A program made the position numbers and the translations under genes. DNA of 64,000 nucleotides from Planctomycetota bacterium (GTDB lineage: Bacteria > Planctomycetota > GCA-002687715): NCBI GenBank assembly GCA_009691765.1, contig SIAO01000010.1, positions 31,504-95,503 on the forward strand. The letters run 5' to 3'. Shown here piece after piece: positions 33,683-42,408 of the stretch. The notes under the pieces were generated by a model, which was not told the DNA's origin, searched no databases, and worked only from the letters and a program-made list of their open reading frames with translations. Numbering within the stretch: position 1 is the first letter of the stretch; each line of letters begins with the position of its first letter.

Positions 33683-35101
33683 ATGCGCAACGCAACGCTC
33701 GCTTCGTTCTTACTCCTGTGCTGCGGCTCACTGCAAGCACAGTTCAGTTTGCCGTCGTTGTTCGCGGACGGCATGGTGCTGCAAGCTGACAGCGCCGTTA
33801 CTTTCTGGGGCACAGATGCGCCTGGCGCTTCCGTATCCGTTGCAGGCAGTTGGGGCCCCGGCACACGCGCTACGGCAGACGCCAGCGGCGCGTGGCGCGC
33901 GGTGCTGCAAACGCCAGTCAAAGAAGGCCCATGGACCTTGCGCATCAAGGGAAGTGAAGAACGTGTCATCAACGACGTGCTGTGCGGCGAAGTCTGGCTG
34001 TGTGGTGGTCAGTCGAACATGGAATGGACGCTGGGTCCGGGCGTGGGCCAAGGCACGCTGAACTTTGCAGCGGAAGTTGCAGCAGCGAAGCATCCGCGCA
34101 TCCGACTTTTCGATGTGCCCAACACCACTGCAGCGCGGCCGCAAACCACGTGTGGCGGACACTGGGAAAAAGGTGATGGTCCTCAAGTGAGCAAGTGGAG
34201 CGCTGTGGCTTGGTACTTCGCCAAAGAAGTGCAAGCCGCGACGAACAAACCGGTGGGCCTCATCGTGTCCACTTGGGGCGGAACACCTGCTGAAAGCTGG
34301 ACCACCGGTGCGACTTTGCGTCGTCATGGCGGGTTCGACGCTTCCTTGGACGCCATGGAACACGGCGCCGCCGATGCGGAATATGGGCCGGACACGCCGT
34401 CGTCTCTCTGGAACGCGATGCTCGCTCCGTTACAGCCCTACGCCATCCGTGGCGCGATTTTCTATCAAGGCGAATCCAACCGCGAACGCTGGGAGCAATA
34501 CCGCTCACTCTTCCCCGCCATGATTGCTGACTGGCGTGCAGGCTTCGGCGGCAGTGAGTTCCCCTTCCTGTTCGTGCAGATCGCGCCTTTCAAATACAAA
34601 GACGATCGTGGCGAAGCCGCGCGTTTGCGCGAGGCACAGCTCTTCACAGCGGAACGCATTGCAAACACGGGCATGGCCGTCACGATGGACATCGGCAACC
34701 CCGACGACATCCATCCTTCGAACAAGCAAGATGTTGGCCGTCGTCTCGCAGCCGCCGCCATGGTGCAGGCCTACGGGAAAAAACTCCCGTGGCGCGGGCC
34801 GCGCTTGCTCAGCAGCGCTCGCGAAGGCAAAGAGTTCGTGCTGCGCATGGATGACGGTGGCTCTGCGCTCTGCGCGCGTGACGGGCTGCCCCTCACCTGC
34901 TTTGAAGTGGCGGGTGCGGACAAAGTGTTTCACGCGGCCACCGCGCGCATCGACGGCGCCAACGTGCGTGTGCGTGCCGCAGCCGTGCCGGAACCAGTAG
35001 CTGTGCGCTACGCCTTTGGTGCGGCAGATCAGCCTAATTTCTTGAACAAAGCAGGCTTCCCCGCATCGAGCTTCCGCAGCGACGACTGGCCGCTGCAGTG
35101 A
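33683..35101 (+). CDS. Secreted sialate O-acetylesterase-like SGNH enzyme
   Basis: The 472-aa protein has a signal peptide (MRNATLASFLLLCCGSLQAQ) and the classical SASA/SGNH layout: a domain of beta strands with GMVLQADSAVTFWG, then the catalytic GGQSNMEW near residue 109, KPVGLIVSTWGGTPAESW, AIRGAIFYQGESN and, at the end, DDIHPSNKQDVGRRLA, the D-x-x-H of SGNH enzymes. It probably removes O-acetyl groups from sialic acid or other decorated sugars outside the cytoplasm. It is next to the GH2 gene, 30 nt downstream, and shares the glycan-degradation neighbourhood with the fucosidase. The substrate is inferred from family. Confidence 0.9.
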   Translation: MRNATLASFLLLCCGSLQAQFSLPSLFADGMVLQADSAVTFWGTDAPGASVSVAGSWGPGTRATADASGAWRAVLQTPVKEGPWTLRIKGSEERVINDVLCGEVWLCGGQSNMEWTLGPGVGQGTLNFAAEVAAAKHPRIRLFDVPNTTAARPQTTCGGHWEKGDGPQVSKWSAVAWYFAKEVQAATNKPVGLIVSTWGGTPAESWTTGATLRRHGGFDASLDAMEHGAADAEYGPDTPSSLWNAMLAPLQPYAIRGAIFYQGESNRERWEQYRSLFPAMIADWRAGFGGSEFPFLFVQIAPFKYKDDRGEAARLREAQLFTAERIANTGMAVTMDIGNPDDIHPSNKQDVGRRLAAAAMVQAYGKKLPWRGPRLLSSAREGKEFVLRMDDGGSALCARDGLPLTCFEVAGADKVFHAATARIDGANVRVRAAAVPEPVAVRYAFGAADQPNFLNKAGFPASSFRSDDWPLQ

Positions 35102-35131
35102 TCCGCCGCTGCCCATAAGATTTCGAGGCCC

Positions 35132-38100
35132 ATGCGCTGGTTATCAGCCCTGATCCTCCTCACACTCGTCGCCCTCGCCCAAGGGCCGCCGGCGCGGGAA
35201 ATCCTTAGCCTCGATGGAACTTGGAACTTCACCGTGACAGGCTCCGCGAGCAACCGCGAAGTGCAAGTGCCTAGCGGGTTCGAGGATCACGAGGAGCTTT
35301 CCTTCAACGGCGCTGGAACCTACACGCGCACTTTGCCGCGTCTCGCCACCGATGCCGGCAGCCGCTGGTTGCTGGAATGCGACGCCGCAGCAACGGAGTG
35401 CAGTGTGCGCGTGAATGGGCGTGAACTCGCGAGGCATGTTGGACCGTGGACCCGCTTTCGTTGCGACATCACCGAAGCTCTGCATGGAAGGGCGGAAGTC
35501 GCGGATGAACTCTCGCTCGAGGTTCGCGAGATCACCGGCCACGCCACCGATGGTTTCTTGCCTGTGGTCGCGCCACACTTTGGTGGACTCTGGCAATCTG
35601 TGCGCCTGCTTCATGTGCCTTCGCGCTGGATTGATGACGCGAATCTGCTGGTCTCTGCCGACGCCGCACGCAGCGAGATAGAACTGCGCGTTCCTCTGCG
35701 CGGGCAAGACATTGCCCTCGGCGATCAATTGCGCGTGCGCGTGATCGACCCTGACGGCACGCTCGTGGCAGAAGAAGCCTGCCTCGTCAGCGAGAACTGC
35801 GACCCAGAGTCGCGAGTGCTGCTGCGCGTGCCGCTGGAGCGCCCACGCTTGTGGAGTGCGGACAGCCCTGTGCTTTACGGCGTCGAGATTCTGTTTCAAC
35901 CGATGCACGGGCGCGGCGACATCGTGCGCACGCGCTGCGGCTTCCGCACGAGCAGCACTTCGGGCTCACGCTTTCTGTGGAATGGGCGCCCTGTGTCACT
36001 GCGCGGCGTACTGCATTGGGGCTACGCACCGCCATCCAATCGACCTTCACTGAGCGAAGCGCACATACGCGCCGAAATCGCCGCTGCACGCGCCATGGGC
36101 GCGAACATGATCAAGTTTTGTTTGTGGCTGCCGCCGCGCCGTTTTCTCGAACTCTGCGACGAACTCGGGATGTATGCATGGGTGGAGTACCCGACTTGGC
36201 ATGCGCCCTGGGATGCCGCTCACGCTGCGGCACTCGGCGCCGAGTACACCGAGTTTTTTGCGCACGACAGGAATCACCCTTGCGTGGCGTTGCGCAGCCT
36301 CACGTGCGAGACAGGGCCCGGCGCTGACCTCGCCGTCATGCGCGGCATCTTTGAGAAGTGCAAATCCATGATCCCGGGCGCGCTCGTGGAAGACGACTCC
36401 TCGTGGATTCAGTGGAATCGCATCCATGACTTCTGGGACGACCACCCCTACGGCAACAATCACACTTGGGTGCGCGAACTGACACGCCTCAAAGACCACA
36501 TCAGTGCTGCAGGCGTGCAACCCTTGGCGCTCGGTGAAGCCATCGCGGCAGACACATGGCCCGACACCACTCTGTTGGCTCGCCTGCGGGCCGCAGATGC
36601 GGCATGGCCTGTGCTCGAGGCCTTTCCCGCCATCAGCGCGCTTGAAGATGGGCTGTCGTTGCAAGACGCGCAGACTTCGCTGGATCGCTTGCGTCCCGAT
36701 TCCCTGCGCTCCGCCATGCTGATGCGCAAATTTCAAATTGAAGCGTACCGTCGTGAAGTTCCCGCTGGAGCGTATGTGCTCTCCGTCCTGCGCGACTTCC
36801 CCAAAGCGAGCATGGGCCTTCTCGACAGTGCAGGAGACATGAAGTGGCCCGCGACGGATTGGGCATTCCACGGCGACACCATGCTGCTGCTGCGCACACC
36901 GAATGATGCGCGCTCGCTCGCCGCAGGCGAATGTCGCGCTGAAGTGATGCTCTCGCACTTCGGTCGCGCGCCGTTGCGCCAACTAAGTTTCGAAGCGCGC
37001 CTGAACGGCGTACTGATTCAGAAGCAAGAGCTGCGCGAACAACGCGCAGGAGCGCTCACTCGCATCGGCACGCTCAATCTTTCTGTGCCGAGCGTTCGCC
37101 AGCCGGAGCTGTTGCAACTTGAGCTGCGTCTCTTCGAGGGCAGTGCGCAACGCGCGCGCAACACTTGGGACTTGTGGGCCATGCCCTCCGCAGACTCCGG
37201 TGCAGCCATGGCGGCGGCGCGGCACCAGAGCGCGACGGATGAATTGCTGCCGCTTGGCATTACGCCGCGCTGGGATGGCAAGGCCATCGACCGCGTCATT
37301 GTGGCGGAGCACTGTGATGCCCCATTGCTCGATGCGCTCGCTCGCGGAGCCAACGTGCTCTTGCTTCCCGATGGATCGCGCACAGCACCGAAGATCGCCG
37401 ATCATTGGTTTCTGCGCGGTGGCCCGCTCCTGCCGCAACACCCTCTGAGCGCTGCATGGCCGCGCAATTTCATCGTGGACTTGCAACACTTCGACCTCGC
37501 GGCGCGCGTCATGCCCGCGCCAACATGGCTGAGCGCAACAGACCCAGCTTTGTTGCTCTGGGACGCTCACGATCGCAGCGATGTGCAGCTTCACGCGCTG
37601 ATTGCAGAAACCCGCGTGGGCGCAGGCCGCCTGTTGGTTTCGGCCCTCAATCATCGCGGTGACAATCCAGCCGGCGCTTGGCTGCTCACAGAAATGCTCA
37701 GCCACCTCGCACATGGGCCCGCACCACGCGCCATGCTGCCGCCCGAGGCACTGCAAGATATGCGGCGGCGTTGTGGACTTGCAGAGTTCGATCTCACTGG
37801 ACCAGGTTGGAAGTTCGCGCCCGTCACTCTCGCAGCCACGTCCGACAAATCAGAGGCGGCGGCCAGTTTCGACGACAGCGCATGGACCGAGATTCGTGTC
37901 GGCAGCGCGTGGGAAGGCCAAGGTTTCCCTGCGCTTGATGGCCATGCGTGGTATCGCCGCAACATCACCTTGCCGACGGAGTTCGCGGGGCGCGAAGTGT
38001 GGCTGCAAATCGAAGGCGCTGACGACAGCTACGAAGTGTTTATGGATGGCCTGCTCGTTGGCCGCGGTGGCGACCCAGCAACGCGCACCACCGCTTTCTC

Positions 38101-38248
38101 GACACCGCAATCTCTACGCCTGCCGGTGCAAGCGGGCACGCCCTTCACACTCGCCATTCGCGTGCTCGACTGGCAAGGTGCCGGTGGCCTGCATCGCCCA
38201 CTGCGCATCGCCACGGCTCCGTTGCCGACAGCTCAAGCATTGTTCTAG
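35132..38248 (+). CDS. Glycoside hydrolase family 2 protein
   Basis: A 1038-aa secreted enzyme. Signal peptide MRWLSALILLTLVALAQG. An N-terminal jelly roll (about 20-190; SLDGTWNFTV, ECSVRVNGRELARHVGPWTR), an immunoglobulin-like domain, then a TIM barrel from about 290 (RGVLHWGYAPPSNRP, ANMIKFCLWLPPRRFLELCD). The acid/base position reads DRNHPCVALRSLTCET near residue 385, and LALGEAI holds a candidate nucleophile near 467. The usual Asn before the acid/base Glu is a Cys here. C-terminal beta-sandwich at about 880-1035 (AWYRRNITLPTEFAG, WLQIEGADDSYEVFMDGLLV). Members include beta-galactosidases, beta-glucuronidases and mannosidases; which one is not visible. Confidence 0.85.
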   Translation: MRWLSALILLTLVALAQGPPAREILSLDGTWNFTVTGSASNREVQVPSGFEDHEELSFNGAGTYTRTLPRLATDAGSRWLLECDAAATECSVRVNGRELARHVGPWTRFRCDITEALHGRAEVADELSLEVREITGHATDGFLPVVAPHFGGLWQSVRLLHVPSRWIDDANLLVSADAARSEIELRVPLRGQDIALGDQLRVRVIDPDGTLVAEEACLVSENCDPESRVLLRVPLERPRLWSADSPVLYGVEILFQPMHGRGDIVRTRCGFRTSSTSGSRFLWNGRPVSLRGVLHWGYAPPSNRPSLSEAHIRAEIAAARAMGANMIKFCLWLPPRRFLELCDELGMYAWVEYPTWHAPWDAAHAAALGAEYTEFFAHDRNHPCVALRSLTCETGPGADLAVMRGIFEKCKSMIPGALVEDDSSWIQWNRIHDFWDDHPYGNNHTWVRELTRLKDHISAAGVQPLALGEAIAADTWPDTTLLARLRAADAAWPVLEAFPAISALEDGLSLQDAQTSLDRLRPDSLRSAMLMRKFQIEAYRREVPAGAYVLSVLRDFPKASMGLLDSAGDMKWPATDWAFHGDTMLLLRTPNDARSLAAGECRAEVMLSHFGRAPLRQLSFEARLNGVLIQKQELREQRAGALTRIGTLNLSVPSVRQPELLQLELRLFEGSAQRARNTWDLWAMPSADSGAAMAAARHQSATDELLPLGITPRWDGKAIDRVIVAEHCDAPLLDALARGANVLLLPDGSRTAPKIADHWFLRGGPLLPQHPLSAAWPRNFIVDLQHFDLAARVMPAPTWLSATDPALLLWDAHDRSDVQLHALIAETRVGAGRLLVSALNHRGDNPAGAWLLTEMLSHLAHGPAPRAMLPPEALQDMRRRCGLAEFDLTGPGWKFAPVTLAATSDKSEAAASFDDSAWTEIRVGSAWEGQGFPALDGHAWYRRNITLPTEFAGREVWLQIEGADDSYEVFMDGLLVGRGGDPATRTTAFSTPQSLRLPVQAGTPFTLAIRVLDWQGAGGLHRPLRIATAPLPTAQALF

Positions 38249-38285
38249 TCACGGCGAAAGCGAGCTGGCAAAGCTGCGCTCGAAA

Positions 38286-40481
38286 TCACGGTGCGGGCAA
38301 GAGATGCCCAGCAATGGCACTCCATGAGAAACGGCCTGAAGCGGCTGCGAAACGACGACGCACCAAGGCTGCGTCTGTCGTGACGCACTCGGCGAGAGCT
38401 GGCAAATCCCAACCAAAGAGATCTTTCAAGACGCGTCGCGCCACCACCGTTCGGCAGCAATTGGATTCCAGCTCTTGCATCCACCACGCCGCTTCGCGCA
38501 CATCCAACCCGAGCGAAAGCACAAAGCCCTCTTCGTTATCCAACCAGCGATAACGCCCCGCGAGGATGACAGAACGCAATTCAGCTTGAGCTGCAACATC
38601 GCCACCACGCGCCAACTCACCCACCGCGATGGCATGAAACTTCGTCTCGCGCTGGTCGCGCAGCCCGCACAAGAAGTTCTGCACGCGCGCATCTTGCACC
38701 AAACCGAGATCTGCCAAACTCGCAGCACGCAAGTGAGGCAACAGCGCCACGACGGCATCCACGACGCGCCCTTCGGCGAGCGCACCACGCACGAGCACAT
38801 CCGTTTCTTCCGAGCGCTCGCAATCGGCCATGGCTGAAGCAAGGCGGTTGGTGACACCACCAAGAACTGCCAGCCAGCGCATAGCGCGGCCAAGCGCCTC
38901 GGAACCCGCGAATTCAGCGTTGAGGCTGGCTATCAGATTCGTTCGCAACTCTATAGTTTCGTCAGCAGACAACGAGCGTAGTGCAGCCTCACTCACGTCA
39001 TCGTTGCTGGCCAGCAAAACTTCCGCGCTCGTGCCCTCGCCCATGCGCACCAACATGCGCACGGCCATGGCCTTGCACTTCGGAAGCTGTGACCACCCTC
39101 GCAGCAATGCGACGAGCTCGTCGCGCACGCGGCATTCCAGAAACGCAAAATCTGCGGTGCTTTCCGCAAAATCTAAAGGGTCTTCGCGCGGCGCGCCTTC
39201 ACGCAGCAGCGCAGCGATGGCCGCAAGGGCCAAGGGCCGTGTCGCACATTCTGGAAACGCGCTTCCAACACGAGCGAGCAACGCGCCATGACGCTGCGCC
39301 GCGAAGAGTGGAGCAACGGCTGTCGCTACCAGCGCGGCGGCGCTCGGCAACGATAGGTCTTCGCACGCTTCCGCCAGCGCGGCGAGTTGTTGTGCCGCAG
39401 CTTTGGCTTGCGTTGCATCGGCGGGGCTCGCTATGCGCGCGAGCAACTGACGCGCTGCATCAGGCGTCGCGGCACACAGCCACGCGAGAGCTCCAGCATC
39501 GTCGGTCGCACGACGCATCAACGCCGTGCTGGCTCCTGAATCGCCGCGCTGCGCGAGACTCGCCAAAGCCTGTGTGCCAAGGAGTCCTTCATTCGCGACG
39601 AGCGATTCCAGCCATGCGCTTGCTTTCGCTTCCTTGATGCCCGCCGCGGCACGCACACAGGCCAACGCCAGCATCAATCCCAACTTTGGCTCCACTTGAG
39701 CCATGGCAGCCACATGTTGCAGCGCCGCCAAGTCTGCAAGACTTGCTCCCTCACTTTCGAGCAACCAGCGGCACAACCATCCAGCGCATCCGCGCGGCAG
39801 AGAATCTGGTCCTTTGTTGTGCACCAACTCCAGCAGTGCACGCAGCAGTGGATCAAGCCCGCTGCCATTGCCTCCTGCCGGTGGCATGACGCCCGCGTGA
39901 ATCAGCAGGACACGTGCAATCGCAGTGCGCTGCCGGTCCGTGTGCGGCAACACTGCTGCGCACATCTCGCGCAAGGCGGCCTCCGCCATGTCTGGATCAG
40001 CCTTGTCTTTCGCAATCTCAAGCAGCAAAGGAATGTGTTCGGCGCGAATCGCGCGGTGCAGAATGCCGAAGAAGCCAACGAGGTCTATGCCCGCACCTCG
40101 CGGCCACTCTTTCCATGCGCGCAAGATTGCGCCCGCTTCCACACTGCCGAGCAGCGAACGCCACTGTTCCATGTCAACGCCGCCTTCACCGCTGAGCACC
40201 GCAGGGAACAACAATGTGGCCACGCGCTCGCACTGCGCTGCATCAAGATGCAGGTAATGCAGACGGGCCGCCGCCTGACGAGCGACGCTGTCGTCGGCGG
40301 CTTTGAGTGCCAAGAGCAGCACTTCAACGCGCTTCGCCTCGTCGAGCGCAGCGAGAGATTCCTCACCGTCTTGCACCAGACGCACAGCTTGCGCGAGAGA
40401 TGTTGTCTCTTGCGCCTTCAAGCCTGCGCTGCAAAACGCGGCCACCAGTACGAGGTGCAATGTCAGCGTGCGCGGGGTCAT
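38286..40481 (-). CDS. Exported helical-repeat protein
   Basis: A 731-aa protein starting with MTPRTLTLHLVLVAAFCSAG, a signal peptide that is cut near LKAQ. The remainder is a solenoid of Ala/Leu-rich helices (EVLLLALKAADDSVARQAAA, AALLREGAPREDPLDFAEST, DAVVALLPHLRAASLADLGL), resembling HEAT or ARM repeats, with the last 100 residues carrying Trp and Glu. No catalytic motif was seen. Its ATG overlaps the TGA of aguB (ATGA), so it belongs to the rhomboid-aguA-aguB operon. A role in protein-protein interaction outside the cytoplasm is inference. Confidence 0.75.
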   Translation of the reverse strand: MTPRTLTLHLVLVAAFCSAGLKAQETTSLAQAVRLVQDGEESLAALDEAKRVEVLLLALKAADDSVARQAAARLHYLHLDAAQCERVATLLFPAVLSGEGGVDMEQWRSLLGSVEAGAILRAWKEWPRGAGIDLVGFFGILHRAIRAEHIPLLLEIAKDKADPDMAEAALREMCAAVLPHTDRQRTAIARVLLIHAGVMPPAGGNGSGLDPLLRALLELVHNKGPDSLPRGCAGWLCRWLLESEGASLADLAALQHVAAMAQVEPKLGLMLALACVRAAAGIKEAKASAWLESLVANEGLLGTQALASLAQRGDSGASTALMRRATDDAGALAWLCAATPDAARQLLARIASPADATQAKAAAQQLAALAEACEDLSLPSAAALVATAVAPLFAAQRHGALLARVGSAFPECATRPLALAAIAALLREGAPREDPLDFAESTADFAFLECRVRDELVALLRGWSQLPKCKAMAVRMLVRMGEGTSAEVLLASNDDVSEAALRSLSADETIELRTNLIASLNAEFAGSEALGRAMRWLAVLGGVTNRLASAMADCERSEETDVLVRGALAEGRVVDAVVALLPHLRAASLADLGLVQDARVQNFLCGLRDQRETKFHAIAVGELARGGDVAAQAELRSVILAGRYRWLDNEEGFVLSLGLDVREAAWWMQELESNCCRTVVARRVLKDLFGWDLPALAECVTTDAALVRRRFAAASGRFSWSAIAGHLLPAP

Positions 40482-41326
40482 CCGCGTAAGTGGTCGTACA
40501 AATCGGGGCGACGGTCGCGGAAGAAACCAAAGGCAGAGCGCCAACGCGCCACCTCGCCGAAATCAATCGTCGCTGTGATCACGCCTGTCTTGCATGCATC
40601 CATCTCCGCGAGAATCTCGCCACGCTGATCGCAGATGAAACTGTGGCCATAGAACTCTTGGGATGATTCGCGGCCCACACGATTCGCAGCGACCACTGGC
40701 AATCCGTTGGCCACCGCATGGCCAATCATCACTCGCTGCCAAGGCTTGCTGGTGTCCAGGTTCTTGTTGTGAGGTTCTGTGCCGATGGCCGTCGGATAGA
40801 GCAACATCTCGGCGCCTAAAATGGCCATGCTGCGCGCGGCCTCTGGAAACCACTGATCCCAGCAGATGCCCACACCCACCATGCCGTGCGTGCTGCTGAA
40901 AGCGCGGAAGCCTGTGTTGCCCGGACGGAAATAAAACTTCTCTTGGTAGCCAGGCCCGTCGGGAATGTGGCTCTTGCGATAGAGGCCCAGCACAGCACCC
41001 GTGGCGTCGATCAACGCGATGCTGTTGTAGAAACAGTGACCATCGCGCTCAAAGAACGAGACGGGCACGACGACATGGCATTCGCGCGCAAGCTCGCGGA
41101 AGCGCGTGATGACCGGATGGCCTTCGAGCGGTTTGGCGCGTGCAAACTCTGCCTCATCTTGGTGATGACAGAAGTAGTGGCCTTCAAACAACTCCGGCGT
41201 GCACACCACCTGAGCACCCTGCGCAGCAGCTTCGCGCACAAGGGCTGCAACTTGCGCGACATCTTGCTCGGCGTTGTCGCTAAAACTGCATTGCACCGCC
41301 GCCAGCACCACTTTGCGTTCTTTCAT
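40478..41326 (-). CDS. aguB: N-carbamoylputrescine amidase
   Basis: A 282-aa member of the nitrilase superfamily that hydrolyses N-carbamoylputrescine to putrescine, CO2 and ammonia. The triad is visible as CTPELFEGHYFC (Glu), YRKSHIPDGPGYQEKFYF (Lys) and GVGICWDQWFPEAAR (Cys near residue 155). The HIPDGPGYQEKFYF and GTEPHNKNLDTSKPWQRVM segments are distinctive for AguB rather than general nitrilases. Start ATG at 41326 has GGAG six nt upstream. Both neighbours overlap by 4 nt. It pairs with aguA to convert agmatine to putrescine. Confidence 0.96.
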   Translation of the reverse strand: MKERKVVLAAVQCSFSDNAEQDVAQVAALVREAAAQGAQVVCTPELFEGHYFCHHQDEAEFARAKPLEGHPVITRFRELARECHVVVPVSFFERDGHCFYNSIALIDATGAVLGLYRKSHIPDGPGYQEKFYFRPGNTGFRAFSSTHGMVGVGICWDQWFPEAARSMAILGAEMLLYPTAIGTEPHNKNLDTSKPWQRVMIGHAVANGLPVVAANRVGRESSQEFYGHSFICDQRGEILAEMDACKTGVITATIDFGEVARWRSAFGFFRDRRPDLYDHLRG

Positions 41327-42408
41327 GCCCGACTCCGCGCTGCAGGCTGTTGCTGCGAAATGCAATGAAACGCTCCGCCGCCGGCCAAGAGCTCGCGAGC
41401 GCGCACGCCCACGGTCAATCGGCCCGGGAACAAACTCGCGATGGCGTCCACCGCGTCTTGATCTGCAGGCACGCCGTAGGTTGGCACAGCGACACCACGA
41501 TTGCTGATGTAGAAGTTGACATACGACGCGGCCATCAAGCGCCCTTCCGAATCATGCACCACGCCCGGCGACGGAATGCTGATGATCTCAAGCTCTTCGC
41601 CGTCGGCAGCGCGCATGCGCGACAAGTCGTCTAAGACTTCAAGCAGCGCTTCCGCATTGGGATCGTTGCGCCCGTTCGGTTCCATCGCAAGCACGCGACC
41701 GGGCGCGATGAAACGAACCAAGGTGTCCACGTGACCGTCTGTGTGATCGTTCTGCAAACCGCGGCGGAGCCACAGCACTTTGCGAGCGCCGAGAGCGCTG
41801 TGGAGGCGCTGCTCGACATCACTGCGCGTCATGCCCGGATTGCGGTTGGGATTGAGCAGGCACTGCTCGGTCGTCAGCACCGTGCCTTGTCCATCGGTTT
41901 CGATAGCGCCGCCTTCAAGCACGAAACTGTGACGCTGCGTCGGCAATCCCGACACAACCGCCAGCGCTTGCGACAAATCGCCATCACCATCGAGTTCGTA
42001 CTTGCCTCCCCAACCGTTGAAGCGGAAGGACGCAGCGCACACCGCACCCGTAGCGTCATGCACGAAGATCGGCGCAGTATCTCGCAACCAAATGTCACCG
42101 AACGGCACTTCATGAAAACGCGGGCTCAAGTGACCGAGGCGCTTATGCGCCTCAGCATGCCTGCGCTGCGGGCACAAGATTTCCAAACGCTCCGCAGGTT
42201 CGTTGTTCGTAGCCGCGCGCGCCACAATGGCTTCGCAGAAAGCGACAAAGGCGTTCTGCACGGGCACGAGTTGCTCCAGCCACAAGTCTTCGTGACTCGG
42301 CCAAGCCAGCCAAACAGCGTCGTGCCGTGTCCATTCCGCAGGCTGCATCATGGAGTCCAAGTTATCCGCGATTGCTGCTGCTGCCACGCTGCAACCAAGC
42401 TCGTTCAT
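41323..42408 (-). CDS. aguA: Agmatine deiminase
   Basis: A 361-aa porphyromonas-type peptidylarginine-deiminase-fold enzyme. It converts agmatine to N-carbamoylputrescine plus ammonia. Blocks include AVWLAWPSHEDLWLE, FGDIWLRDTAPIFV, FRFNGWGGKY, NDHTDGHVDTLVRFI and, at the C-terminus, GGGAFHCISQQQP with the nucleophilic cysteine near residue 350. The start is set by the ATGA overlap with the rhomboid gene's stop; the in-frame ATG at 42543 is rejected. An alternative M at residue 20 is possible. Operon order rhomboid-aguA-aguB-helical protein. Confidence 0.96.
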   Translation of the reverse strand: MNELGCSVAAAAIADNLDSMMQPAEWTRHDAVWLAWPSHEDLWLEQLVPVQNAFVAFCEAIVARAATNNEPAERLEILCPQRRHAEAHKRLGHLSPRFHEVPFGDIWLRDTAPIFVHDATGAVCAASFRFNGWGGKYELDGDGDLSQALAVVSGLPTQRHSFVLEGGAIETDGQGTVLTTEQCLLNPNRNPGMTRSDVEQRLHSALGARKVLWLRRGLQNDHTDGHVDTLVRFIAPGRVLAMEPNGRNDPNAEALLEVLDDLSRMRAADGEELEIISIPSPGVVHDSEGRLMAASYVNFYISNRGVAVPTYGVPADQDAVDAIASLFPGRLTVGVRARELLAGGGAFHCISQQQPAARSRA

